From NCBI GenBank assembly GCA_944472135.2, contig OX235262.1:62654440-62718439 (forward strand): a DNA stretch of 64,000 nucleotides. Direction: 5' to 3'. This document shows positions 45,810 through 58,301 of the stretch, one piece after another. The translations under genes were made by a program, and so were the position numbers. The notes under the pieces are model-generated. The model was not told the DNA's origin. It did no database searches and saw only the letters and a program-made list of their open reading frames with translations. The first letter of the stretch is position 1; every line of letters begins with the position of its first letter. The DNA is from Trichobilharzia regenti (Eukaryota > Platyhelminthes > Trematoda > Strigeidida > Schistosomatidae).

Positions 45810-48800
45810 CGACTGAATGAATGACTCAAAATAGTCTGATCGGATTAGCAAATGATAAAACAGCAGCTGGTTGGCCATTCATGACCATCACTCTTCCACC
45901 AATCTATGACTGTCTATGATTTGGTTTTCCTGTCCTTATACCCAACTTCACTTATGTCTATTGTTCTCAGTAGATTAACTTTTGGGATCTGCTCAGGAGA
46001 ATATGAGATTATTGATGGTGGTGGTGGTGGCAGTTAGGATGAAAAAAGGCTATGATGCATGTTCCCCAACACACACATGCACACACGCCCACAAGCACAT
46101 TAAAATGAGGGAATACACAACACACACAAACACACTCTAGCTTGACAAATATAGACGAATGACATTCTCCTAATGGTGATTAAACTGATAGACAACTCTC
46201 ATCCTGAATAGATTAGTGATCGTGGTCAACACACACACACAAGCTTTTTTATCATTTTGTTATTTTCTACCAATGAGATATTTATTTCACTATTAACTCC
46301 TATTTCTTCATGCTTCACGTCTATCTATTCTGAGTGTTTTCAACTGCCTTTATGGCATTTTGACCCTCTCTAGGCATAACAAAAATGAGGATCCTGTTTA
46401 CACTCTGTTGAAAATAATTTAATTTGGTTAATTTAATTGTTTCTTCATTCAATTAATAATTGAGACATGCAGTTATTTTCGTCAAGAAACATCATGAATT
46501 CGAGAATGAATGATAAATTAGGAAAACTGGTTATCAGTTTCGTCATATTTTAAGACTCTTCCGTGAGCACATGGTCTCGAACAATTCATGGCCTCTGTGA
46601 CGAAATATGCACTGAAATTATTTCAAATACCATAAGATGTAAACTGTGAATACCAATCTTCATCTCACCGATGGCTATTCTTTGGATGTCGTGAAGTTCG
46701 AATAAGAAGTTTCTGTGTCGACCACGTCAAGTTGAAGTGGGCGCCCACTCATTCATGTCATTGGTTAGTGTAAGTGCTGTATCAAGAGTTGAGAAAGTCG
46801 TTATTCACGAACGGATGGTTAAATTTCAACCCATTGGTTGGATGGTCAACTGGATGGAATCAAAACCTGAATGATGTTATTGACTTAGATCCAGTGTGTA
46901 GCTTGTGGGTAGGTCTCACTCAGTTGTCTTAAAGTAAGACGAAACACACATGTCCAGCTCTACTTGTTTTAAATAATCCTTGTCTAGTGGACGTCGTTTT
47001 ATAACAATAATCACAAATGACTACAAAAGTAGAATAATTATTTCCTGTAAATAATATGCCAATTTCAGCATTACATGGATTAAGGTCGATATCTTCACCC
47101 AGAAGATTGAGTAATTATTAACCAACTATTCATCTTATGTCTATAGATCAGATAACAGTGGTACTTCTGACATTCGATTATTATTACTATCGTGACAGTG
47201 ATAGTGAATGAGCAGTATTAAATTACACAGAGTAGACCTTCATATATCTGAAATTTCTGCAAAACCTATTGTTTCTCCAAGAGTTGTTGAGATGAAGAAG
47301 TGATGAGAATTCATGCCTACATTATATTCGACGGCTGTCTTTTGTTCACTTGCATCTTTTGTATATGTGAGTTGTAGAGACAAATCATGTTTATACTGAA
47401 AGATGAGTAACGGTCCGATTGAGACTGTCATTCTCCACCAATCATTGTAAATTACACAAAATTAGACTGAATTTTGAACTGTAGTCAAGGGGAAGAGAAT
47501 GAAGGTAGTCTGTGATATGGGTCATGGAAGGAGACAGTAACTAGCACACTCTACAAGACAGACCATATTTCACCACCTTGATCAACATTTATATCAATGT
47601 CTACATACTTCATTCTGAGTCATTCATATCAGTGGGTCCTGTGATATTCAATGATGATTGATATCCAAGACACTGATTATCTACCTGAAAGCACCAAAGT
47701 AAGATACACTTCGTTTTGTTAGAGTTTCCAGTAAGTTGTAGTCTAGGGGTGTTCTCTCACTCACTTATTCACTCTCTCGCATTTACGTACATTTATTGTG
47801 TCACTCAGCTTACTTCTGCTTTTCTAAGGCTCCTCAGTCTATCTAGCGACGTTACACAAATCACTTAATTTTGCCATCTGAAAAATGTTAGAAGTACTCA
47901 ACATATTTGACGTTATGGGTATGAAAGTTTCGGATTATCTGATAAAAGTTCATGTCCTGTTGAAAGTAGTCAATATTATCAGGATTGACTGGCCTACCGT
48001 GGTAAGTTATCGAAGAAGTAAAGTCTATTGATTTACGATTACATTGGAAAATGGCTACTCAGTACTCGTTGAACCTCCGTTCCAAAAATTACTTACCATA
48101 TTCTGCCTTGTGTCACACAGTTCTAATGATACTAAACAGAAATGACTGGAAGTATAAGACAGCATGTTTCTACGCTAGTTATTCAAGTACATTAGAATAA
48201 ACCTTTCAAAAACCTAATTCACTTTCATTATCCTATGTGTTTCAATGGCCTATATTCATGTATTAGGCTATCAGTACTGAAATTTGAAAATATTTACTTT
48301 ATTCAGTCATTATTACACACTCATATCATGTGTTTGTTTGGTGGTACCTTTTCGTGAACCTTCATTATCCCCACACAGTATAGACTGATAATCCCAGAGA
48401 TATGATCGACTGATGAAGCCCTCAAATTTCACGACTTCAAGTGACTAGAGTATAAGTTACACATGTGAAACATGTGCTCACTATGTGAACTCAATTTGGT
48501 GTGCTACATGCTTGGATGGGTGGATCACTGTGCTGGGCAATGTTGACATTTCTCACACTCTTTTGTTTTGAGTCGTTCTCTAAATTACGTCAGTCAGACC
48601 ATGTGGAAATTCGGTGTGATGTAGTGATACACTTGTATCGGATATCTTTAAAATATGACCAATGGAAAGAGAGAGAGAAGACAACAATCAGTTTTCGAGA
48701 AAATTTTATTATCCTTAAAATCAGTCAATCAACAAAAATTAAATGAAACATGATTTTTCTCTTCGTTTAATTCATTGTGATATAGAGCAAACCCTATCCG

Positions 48801-49280
48801 ATTTCTTCCACAAGTGTATGCAGTGGCTGACAATCTGATTAACGCCATGGTTTATTGAGTGTTTGAGAAATACATTTAGAGAAATGCAGCATAATGGACA
48901 TTGAGTTATTAATACTTGGTTGACAGATGGTATGTGTGGAGGTATAATTAGCCTCTTCATATCAGAACAGTGACTATCATAGCTAGCTAGATTGTTATCT
49001 TGAAAATAGTTGAAAACACTAAAGATTGAGAATTCACTTTTGACTGTCTGTCCCGTTAGATTTCATACTCATATTTTGTTTGGCAAGTAAAAGGCTTTAT
49101 TCTTCCTTCTGTTATTCTTCTATTTTCAGTATAAAAATAGTTTGGTCCATCACATTCAAGGGGCAGCAAAACTACTTCTCATTGCACTCGTTATAATAGC
49201 TGAATGGATCAACAACACTCTCAGAAATAATGTTGAGTATACTCAGTGTTAGTTGTAACATAAATCTGTTGGATGAATGA
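45810..49280. other. Non-coding outer part of right arm
   Basis: Matches about 2200-6530 inverted at moderate identity, without the hammerhead/Penelope block that the left arm carries at 3980-5250. Contains (CA)-rich stretches (46070-46135) and a decayed hammerhead element (about 46490-46990). No gene recognised. Confidence 0.5.
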
Positions 49281-49374
49281 CTAATTCAAATACTCAAGTA
49301 TTGGTTTTGTAGGGATTTTGTTTGATTGCATGGAGTATTTAATCATGAGCTGATATCAGTTAGAGAACCACTGG

Positions 49375-49420
49375 AAAACCTGGGAGTACTGGACAGCTGT
49401 TTCGTCCTAGTTTGGGACTC
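49375..49420 (-). ncRNA. Hammerhead ribozyme motif in minus half
   Basis: On minus: stem I GTACTG/CAGTAC, perfect stem II GTCC/GGAC around CAAACTA, GAAA and a GTC cleavage triplet. The core reads ATGAAGA before stem II, so C3 is A. Probably inactive unless an alternative register (CTGATGA three bases earlier) is used. Confidence 0.6.
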
Positions 49421-49734
49421 TTCATCAGTACGCACCCACCGGGATTCGAACCCAGGACCTTCTGGTTACAAGGTGAGCTCGTAGACCATTGAGCCACTGG
49501 GACCCAATTCAGGCAGTTAACCTGGGGTTCTAGTGGGAAGCCGTGACCAGTAGGGTACAGCAGGTCGAAGATTTGGCAGTAACTCATCGAAGAAGACATT
49601 GCGAAGTGGTCGCGCTATGTCGTGAATTGGCAGAAGTTAGAATTCAAGGACCATTGGATCGGGTCCCAGTGGGTAAATGGTCTACGAGCTCGCCTTGTAA
49701 CCAGAAGGTCCTGGGTTCGAATCCCGGTGGGTGC

Positions 49735-49780
49735 GTACTGCTGAAGAGTCTCAAACTAGGACGAAACAGCTGTCCAGTAC
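49735..49780 (+). ncRNA. Hammerhead ribozyme with intact core
   Basis: Stem I is GTACTG (49735-49740) with CAGTAC (49775-49780), perfect. The core CTGAAGA (49741-49747) fits CUGANGA. Stem II is GTCT with GGAC (one U-G pair) around CAAACTA, followed by GAAA (49763-49766). Stem III is a palindromic ACAGCTGT, and cleavage is expected after GTC at 49774. Such minimal stem III is typical of retroelement hammerheads, which often cleave as dimers. It follows the tRNA-like promoter of the same element. Confidence 0.75.
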
Positions 49781-51370
49781 TCCCTGCAGGTTTTCCAATG
49801 GTTCTCTAAGTGATGTCAGCTCATGATTAAATCCTCCATGTAATTCAACTTCTATCTACATCTCTGAAAATCAAACGATGACGAAAACAGAATTATTTCA
49901 TTTATATTTCAATCAAGACTGATGGGTCAGATCTTCGAAATCGCTAACGAGAAAAGTGAAAATTGTAGACTGAATAGGATTAAGGGTGTGCGTCTATCAT
50001 TCAGTCTATGTGTGTGTGTGTGTGCGCTTGAGGGGAGATAAAGAATGGGAAGTAGAGAGGAGGAAGGCTGATTATTCATTTCCTCCCCACTGAAGCAAAA
50101 ACTAATCTGATCCACCCCTAGCAAAGTTGACCCAAAAGAATTTAATCACTTTTTCATGTTTTCTCATTAGACAGAAATATCACACAGGCAATCTGTGGAA
50201 TATAATGCTCACGTCACAACACACACACACATACACAAACCCACACTCACGCCAACAGAATGTAGATTGAAGACAATAAACTAGAAGAAGAACAAAGAGG
50301 GAACAAGAAAGTCTGAATTTGTGTGAGTCGTAATAATGTTTCGATTAGTTTAGCTCAGCTCGCCTTAACTTCGAACATTTAAGACAGAGTTCAAGCCCAG
50401 AAAAGGTTCTATGCTAGATGATAAATCAATATACAAAAAAACTCACTATATCGGACCTTTTAGAAGTCTTCGATTTAGAAAGATTTATCCTTTAGTTACA
50501 ACTGACCAATGCCTTTTTTTTATTAAACATTGAATTCAGATGACCCGAGTCACATCATCTTTTTCCCCAGTTTATTGTTATTTGATGAATAGCAGCCAGC
50601 AGTAGAAGCCGAAATCATATTTTTGTAGTTCACTTTGCTGGTATCAAAATCCGACTAGGGATGAGAATATCGATGAAGTCCAACAAGCCTATTATCAAGT
50701 AAGTGAACTTCTAGCTCTCTTCCTGATGCAAAAAGTGTTTTGAGTTGTGGTTTTTAACTATCACGCATCTGACTAGACTGCCACACTTTTTCACAAATCA
50801 AATTCAGCAACGCCGTTTAGGGGACTTTACAACAATGTGTTCGGTCGCTTACATGTCACAGATTTGTGAATCACTGAGTAAATGAATGATGAAGAGGGTC
50901 GCTTAATAAACTCAAATTCACACCATGGTCATTTTATTGATCCTCACCGTTGATGCGTTGTCACAAACTAGGACAACTCAACTGTTACATACTTCCTGGA
51001 TTTTGTTAGTTCTCAAAGCGATGTCTGTTGGTGAGAAAATTCATCTTCTACTTATTCAAATACCAACAAAATCGACATTTGAGGATGTGTGCATATAGTG
51101 GCGAGTTCTTAGAGGAAGTATTCACCTTCGAATTCTAAATACAATGTTTTAGAATGTGGGAGTGTAGGAGAAGATGAAGCCATGAGATAACTATCTGTGA
51201 TGGTCTTCAACCTGTACTCACCTGTCTATCTATTCCAGCTGTTCTTCCTCCTTGTCTTCCACTCTTGTATTCATCTGCTCGTCATCACCAACCTTACTTT
51301 TCATGAACGTAACTACCTTCTTGCCGTGGAATATTGTACTGATGATTAGACTATATAGGATGGTCTCCAC

Positions 51371-51610
51371 GTCAGCGACACAGCGGTAGAATGCTCGCCA
51401 ACCGCGCACGTGGTTTAAGGTTCGATCCCCAGGCGACGCACTCTTTTACCTTACCAAGCCAGTATTGAGACTGGTAAAGAGGGAAGAATGAGCATAAAAC
51501 TAGCTATCCCATCCCGTGAAAGTAAACACCACTGCTACAGAAACTTCAAGACTGTAGCCTGAAGCCCTATGTTCCACTGGGAACGTAAAGGAATAGAAAA
51601 AAGAAAACAA
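51371..51610 (+). mobile_element. tRNA-derived SINE with RTE-like 3' tail
   Basis: Same layout as 35068-35303: a tRNA-like head (51371-51440, B-box GGTTCGATCCCC), CCAGTATTGAGACTGGTAAAGAGG, CTAGCTATCCCATCC, then CTGAAGCCCTATGTTCCACTGGGAACGTAAAGG and an A-rich end. It lies just outside the recognised right arm of the large duplication. Confidence 0.8.
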
Positions 51611-51614
51611 GATG

Positions 51615-53585
51615 GTCTTCTGCAGGCAGACTGCTATTCATGTGATGGATGATGTTTGAAGGTGAAATGGAAATCCAGTATTTAGGCTACAGGATTTGGA
51701 TCAGCGACCATTGGCTGAATTTCCCATCCAATGCTCTGACAGCCGACCCACGAGATTCTCTCTCTGTAATCAATCAATGAGAGTAATCTCCAGCTATCAT
51801 ACAAATGAATTAACAAATGACTCATAACTATATATTTATAAATATAACAGCGACATCCTCTCCTGACAATCTTCGAAGGAGAGGAACACCAGGTTGTTAG
51901 ATGACGCCAAAACTATATGAGATGACTGACGGTGCTGTAGGCCATTTGGAGGTCAAAACGACTCAAAGTTGACCCTAAAACAGAAATAATTAAGCTTAAA
52001 ACTAAAAGTTCCCGCAGTACGAGTTTCACACAACCACTCGTAAATTATAGTAGTAATGGTGTGGTAGTGTGATACGAACAATGTGTTCCAAAAGGATATT
52101 ATTCTGTTGAACTACGTGTTTTGTATTCATTAATGCCTGGTTGGGGATTATCCATGAAAATTATTCCGACATATTCCCACAGTTCAATACTGCGTTAGAC
52201 CCAGAATACTATATATATATACATTTGAGTATTCTGTTTTATGTCGTTAATGTAAACCGAAATCACACGCTCAATGATTGGTTAGAGAACATAAACTATA
52301 TAGGTATAAATAGGTGTTTGGTCACTTAAAAATATGCCTTTATTTCGGTGTCTTGCCTTCTTCTGTAACATTAGTAGTAGTGTGAGTATTGGTGTAGCGT
52401 GTGTTACTGAGAAGGTTTACCAGTAGTATATAAAGGGGTGTTCATCGGCATAAAACATCAAACAGTAGAGAGACAGATTTGGCGTCAAAGAGAGCAAATG
52501 AACCAGTATTATTATGGTAAAACACGGGAGACATGAAAGAAGATAGAGAAACACAAAACGAAGGGCAGAAGTATCATGACACGGAAGATCAGAGCAAATA
52601 ACGACTTTAAGATAAGGTGTACATAATCCCCTAAATACATATATTAAATTCCAATCAACATACCGTCACCAAGTTTTTTTGTCTTGTTCTGATAGAAAAT
52701 TAAGAACACATAAAGTTGGTTAGATGAGCAACATTCACCTACTACAGTGTATTTCCCCTATTACAAGGACAGAATATAAATCATTTGATTAAAAATAACA
52801 TCAAATAGCTGAAACTATGTTTCAATACCTTTCAGCAACCTTATCTTATCATTGATATGTGCTCATTTATGAAATTTTAGTCTGTTAATGTGATGCTCAT
52901 TTCGCATAAACACGACTCAGCAATATTTGTAGGAAGCACACTAAGCTAGAGGGATAGAAAAAAAAATCTGTGAAAACGTTTGACATCTGTTAACATCATA
53001 AGTTATAAGAATTATGATTTACGCTCTATGATGTAGAATATACTGAATTCAGTCATTAGAATGTATGGATAGGAATGGAAATAAACCTCCGAATAATGAT
53101 TGGTTATGACCGTTGTTTAGCAGGTGAAAAGGGTTTCGAGTTATACATTGACCATTGGAGAATATTGAGGTGGTTGTTTTGTCCTCTACTAGCTATTCCT
53201 CAGTGTAATGCTTCCTGTTGACATTATTAAGCGAAGTTGAACACTGAACATTCGTTTCATTTTGTTTATGTTAACATACACCTTGTTGTTGTAGTTCATT
53301 CAGAAATATGTACTGTTATTACTATCAGTGGCTTCTGAGTGTAGCCTGTTCATCACAATATAAAGGAGCATTCACTTCGCCTACCTTTATTCTCAGTTTA
53401 TTTGGTCTGTAGATCTAAATAATAACCAAAAACTTAACAGACTTCCAGTAATTAACTGTCGTCTCAAAGAGTAACAACTGAACAGGAAATAACTTCCAAC
53501 TCCTGTTTTGTTGATGAATACAATTTGATCTGTTTTAATAAATATGATTTATTGGTGAAAATTATTTCATCCATGCAATAAAATT
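51615..53585. other. Nothing recognised
   Basis: AT-rich DNA without a supported gene. One short open frame at 52141-52329 has no recognisable domain. Confidence 0.35.
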
Positions 53586-53590
53586 GACTT

Positions 53591-54209
53591 TAGACAGTTG
53601 TCGCTGTCAGGAGAACACCACTACTTAATGGAGGCATATAATACTCAAGTGAGTGCAAACAATTCGATTCAGCTTCTGTCGCCATATCAACAGGAAATCA
53701 CAAGAATAGAGAAGTAATAATAATAGTTTATACGAATTTGACCATGGATCGACATCAGTTAGAGAACCATTGATAAACCTGCTAGTACTGGACAGTTGTT
53801 ACATCCTAGTTTAGGACTCTTCAGCATCACTCACTTGGCTGGTAGTCGCGCTAAATCCTGAATTGGTATTAGTTAGAATTCATGCACTGGCCATTGGTTT
53901 GGGTCCCAGTGGATGAATAGTGTATGAGCTTGCCTAGTAACCAGAAGGTCCTGGGTTCGAACCCCAATGGGTGCGTACTACAGATGGTTCCTAGGATGAA
54001 ACAGCTCTCCAGTACTCCCTTGTTTTCAGTGGTTCTCTAACTGATGTCGATCCGTGGTCAAATTCGTATAAACTATCATTATTACTTCTCTATTCTTGTG
54101 ATTTCTTGTTTAATATGGCGACAGAAGCTGAATCGAATTGTTTGCACTCACTTGAGTATTATATGCCTCCATTAAGTAGTGGTGTTCTCCTGACAACGAT
54201 AACTGTCTA
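53591..54209. mobile_element. Large palindromic foldback with hammerhead/tRNA-like core, copy D
   Basis: 53591-53745 is almost the exact reverse complement of 54055-54209 (ends TAGACAGTT and AACTGTCTA). These unique arms enclose a foldback hammerhead element: the minus half is about 53745-53835 and the plus half about 53850-54055. The plus half has a tRNA-like head (B-box GGGTTCGAACCCC at about 53955) and a decayed hammerhead (about 53980-54030). The whole 619 bp would form a long hairpin. Confidence 0.8.
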
Positions 54210-54214
54210 CTCAA

Positions 54215-56670
54215 CTAACTACTCAGCGATAACTAACTACTCAACAAGTAACTAGAAGACAAACCAATATTTCTCAGTCCTCGCAGTAGTTGTAATAATA
54301 ATAATAATGCCAGGAGCTTATTGAGTAGACTTACCTAGCTTGTGAGTATTTTTATTATTTAATCTGTGAAGATTTTTGGAAAAATGATCACGCACCCAGC
54401 CATTTCCAGAAGGAGGGTGACGCGATGAGATAAGTATTTCCAACCCATTCTGTGTAGCATGCTATAAACAAACAACAGTAGTAATCGAATTCACGTCAAA
54501 GATACTAAATTGTTTGACTTCTGAGAAGCTGACTAATCTTATTTGTTTATTAATTTGAGGGCACTGAAAACTATGCAGTTACCGTGGTTGGCTGAATGGC
54601 TGTTGTTCTACTCTATTCCGAATGAATGAATGAATGCCTAGTTTGAAATTCCACCAGCTGAGCTACCAGTTCTGTTCATCTCAAAGCAAATTGGACAATA
54701 ACACATCTTTGATTCAAACGACAACTGGGCATTACCACCAGTTAGAATAGTTGTGAAACGTCAACCTGATTAACAGATGGATGTAGTAGCTCAGCTGATA
54801 AGTCGCTGGACTACTTAGAAATTAGGAGGCCTTTACTAGTTGGAATCTTTCTTCAGTGCATATTTTTGGATTGATAACTCAGCCTCCTGTCTCACTTTGC
54901 TAAATATTTCAACAAACTCTTTTCTGCGATGTTACCTCACTTTTTTTTACTGTACTGATACGTCACTCATACCCTATGTATTTAAACGTACATATGTATA
55001 CTTAAATATGTATAGGTTATAAGTGGCATGTCATGCATGACCTACATTGTACAGCCTGAAAAGGACTACTTCATTGAATCAACTGGCTTCACTGTATACA
55101 CGTCGTAAGTGGGAATTTTAAATGAACAAATTACCCTGTCATTATTTCTTAATTCCACTACCAAAACAACTTCCACTAAAATCACCATCAATCTTAAGGT
55201 CATCAAATCGTTACACAGGGTCAATCATAGGAACAGAATAATAAGTATGGAGATGCACATTAATAAATAAAACATTCCATAAATACATTTCAATAAATAA
55301 AGTTCAAAATTCACAATCACTTGTTCATGTGTAAATTAAAAGAAAGGTGGAAATAGTAACAGTCAAAGTCTGAATGCTTCCCTCAATGCATGTGCCATTT
55401 TCAGGTGTCTATGTATGAATATTCAAGAATGTATCTGTGTTTTATGAAGACGCGTGTGCAAATAGATCACATCTGTGATCATAGTTATTGTTGTTACTGT
55501 TATTATTATCATCAGCATTGATTTTAGTTTATAAAAGGTATAGTATTCAATAAATATCAAGATAATTAAAAATTTCATTACACTCAGACTAGTTCATACA
55601 CGTTATTGTCGTAGTCTATCGTTTATAGAACAGCACTATTATTATTATTATTATTGTCGTTATTACTATCGGTCTCTCTGACTATATTGACTTATTGTAG
55701 TGAGTTCATTCATTCTTCATCCACTCAAACTATACATATACATATTGGCATGGAAAAAGTGTCGAAAGCACTAAGACTGACAGTTTACTTCACCTAATCT
55801 CATCATTACCCACCTGCTGTTTATTCTCCACTATTGTGATTATTATTATTATTACTGTTGCTACTAAAATCAAACAACTGTAGAAATTCTTTTTCTTGTA
55901 TTTTTACTTACTCACTCATTCACTGTCTCTTCTTCAATCTCTTTATCCTCTTTTTTTCTCAATGATTGTTACTTTTATTATTGACAATGATCAATAAATT
56001 CCTCTTGACAAGAGAGGCCAAAAAAGGGTTTTCAAACTATTATTATTATTACTCGGTATATTTAACTGATCACTAAAGAAGACGAAAATATTAAAAAATA
56101 TGCGGTGAATTGATTTCAGTTAGGTTGTCACCTATTTATGTGCATACGTATGAATTAGACATATTTACATTCAGATGTCGACTTCCCAGAGATGTGTAGA
56201 TGCCGTCAACAATCGATATGAGTTAGAAGATTAGTGGAAACTGACGAAAACTGGTTAGTCCTTTCATTTTAGTTGATAACTCATCAATAGTGCTCCTTCA
56301 TCTTCAGTGATATCAGTTGATTACAAAATGTACTACTGTAAAACTAAATGTGATGCAACAAATTTTTGATCACAGAGATTTCAAATTAATAAAATATAGT
56401 GTTTAAGCATACGTTGGAATGTACACTCATTCTAGTATGCAATCTTGGCGTGTATTATCATTCAAATAATAACCATGTGTGGTTTACCCGATTATATGTA
56501 TGTGCTTATAATATGTGGTGAAGACAATTTGTAATCAACTGACGCATTAGTTAGGTAGGTAAAGTTTCTAACAGCTGTGTTCATGATTGCATACTGTCTT
56601 ATTATATTAACACGATATTTAACTATCGGGATTCAAAGGAAATGAGAATGATGTTAGGATGACGAATATT
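54215..56670. other. Nothing recognised; several ATT microsatellites
   Basis: Runs of (ATT)n or near-repeats at about 55495-55515, 55637-55655, 55840-55860 and 56038-56052. A weak tRNA-like stretch at about 54775-54840 may be a SINE head. No gene supported. Confidence 0.4.
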
Positions 56671-56672
56671 TT

Positions 56673-56903
56673 GTTTTATTCCTTTATGTCCCCAGTAGGA
56701 CATTGGGCTTCAAGTTACAGCTTTGAAATTTCGGTAGCAGTAGTATTTATTTTTACAGGATGGGGTTGCTACCCTCATGTCATACATTCCCTCTTTACCA
56801 GTCTTACAACTGGCTTAGCTAGGTAAAGGTGTTCCTCGGCTGAGGATTGAACTCCGAACCATATGTATGGTTGGGGAGCACTCTGCCACCGTGCCACCGA
56901 CGC
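56673..56903 (-). mobile_element. tRNA-derived SINE with RTE-like 3' tail
   Basis: On minus from 56903: GCGTCGGTGGCACGGTGGCA head, B-box-like GTTCAATCC, CCAGTTGTAAGACTGGTAAAGAGG, GGTAGCAACCCCATCC, then GAAGCCCAATGTCCTACTGG and AAAGGAATAAAA. Same family as 35068-35303. Confidence 0.8.
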
Positions 56904-57099
56904 AGTGATGATATTTACTATTAATCAATAGAAGCTTACGAATTAGCTCAGCCAAGTGAAGTGAAGATATTTGTCAGCGTTTAAGATTTTTGAAGCACTA
57001 CAACAGTGTACATTTATGACTTCATGATGAACTGAGTGAGATTAGAAAGATCGGGATATTAAGTAGAGCTCATGGCTATTGTTTTTATCTCCCAACGTT

Positions 57100-57340
57100 T
57101 GATCCAGGTGTCATGCATTCGATGGTAGAATGCTCACCAGACACTCAAATGATCCGCATTTGATTTCAAACTGACTCACTCCTAAGCCTCGTCTAGTTTG
57201 TAAGCAAGTGGCAAGGCGCGAAAGAGGGAAGTTTGGACGTGGTACTAGAGAAACCACTTCACAGAAACAACACAAAAGCATCTGCTGCATATTTAAAGAC
57301 TGAAGCGTTGTTTCATTCTGAAGGAGAAAGAATGAACAGA
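57100..57340 (+). mobile_element. Degenerate tRNA-derived SINE
   Basis: ATGGTAGAATGCTCACC head, ACTCACTCCTAAGCC, AAAGAGGGAAG and GACTGAAGCGTTGTTTCATTCTG follow the layout of the SINE family above at low identity. Confidence 0.5.
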
Positions 57341-58091
57341 CGCTGATTGGTCTAAGTTTGAATCTAATACATAAAATAAGTAATAAACTAGTTCTTCTGA
57401 TTTTCCCAACTAATATAGGTATAAATAATTTCAGAATAATTGATTATAAACAGCCCACTAGAATTTATTTATCGTGATCTGTCACCAGTCCAGTAAGTGA
57501 TGCATTCAAATGAGTTCAGTTACTTTTCCAGGGATAGTAACGTCTCACACTGTCATCACTGTACAACATATTGTATGTGGTCCCTATTTAGTAATGTATA
57601 CAGTGTAATGTGGTGTTGATATAATAACTGTTTGACTGTATAATAAATGAATTGAAAGTGTAAATCTTAACTATGGTAAATTCAAGGTAGCAGAGTTGTA
57701 ATCAACCGGGTCAATAATTGATTGGCTGACACAGTTTACAAACCCCGATTAAATGGACACCCACCCTCCAACCTGATTCATATAATGGGTATCATAGTTC
57801 ATGCAATTTATTTTGTAGATGATGTTGATCTTGTCTCCTCTGGCTTCTGAGTGTTTTCGTCTGCATAGAAGTTAATGAAGTGATTGTGAGCAGGTTTGTT
57901 GTCGATAATTACTCCTGAATGGTCTTAGCATTTTAGGCATCATTTAGAAATACTCGTTATGTATGGTCGTATGACTTTTCCTGTGCTTTCTCAGGATCAT
58001 TTCTTCCCGCTTGTCTGACTCAAAGTTGGACATATTCTGATGTGTGGGCTAGCTTCCTGTATACTTGTGTTTCCAGATTTTCTGTGTTTTT

Positions 58092-58301
58092 AAATAAAGT
58101 ATAATTATATTTCAGTAGTTTACACACAATGATAAGTTTTGTTATTGGTAATATTTCGAGCCAAATTACTGCCAAATTACTGTTTTATGAATAAAACAAT
58201 TCCAACAGTGGTGTGAACACTGGCAGTAATTTGGCTCGAAATATTAGTAATAACAAAACTTATCATTGTGTGCAAACTATTGAAATATAATCATACTTTA
58301 T
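58092..58301. repeat. Short hairpin/foldback repeat
   Basis: 58092-58174 is nearly the reverse complement of 58220-58301, with a loop of about 45 bases. Shared core: TAATATTTCGAGCCAAATTACTG and ACACACAATGATAAGTTTTGTTA. It may be a MITE-like element; no target duplication was recognised. Confidence 0.75.

Larger units (their letters stand above)
49285..49850 (+). mobile_element. Hammerhead/tRNA-like foldback element, copy C
   Basis: The best-preserved copy. The minus half is about 49290-49510 and the plus half about 49540-49848, with inverted outer ends (AGAGAACCACTGG and CCAATGGTTCTCT, then GAGCTGATATCAG and its counterpart). The plus half has a tRNA-like head (about 49655-49735, A-box-like GTGGGTAAATGGTCTACGAG, B-box GGGTTCGAATCCC) followed by a hammerhead. 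The insertion interrupts the right arm: sequence on both sides (49265 and 49870) is contiguous in the left arm near 2180-2210, so it arrived after the duplication. Confidence 0.8.
32780..51210 (-). repeat. Right arm of giant inverted duplication
   Basis: This is the reverse-complement partner of about 50-14150. It is longer than the left arm mainly because of later insertions: the LTR retrotransposon 38488-43140, a tRNA-derived SINE region in intron 2 (about 34470-35560) and a hammerhead foldback element at 49285-49850. The order of all shared blocks is kept, so this is a single segmental inverted duplication and not scattered repeats. The spacer between the arms is about 14150-32780. Confidence 0.9.

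Noticed and set aside
49669..49735. Possible tRNA gene in the hammerhead element
   Set aside because: A-box and B-box are present, but acceptor pairing is poor and it is always fused to the hammerhead tail.
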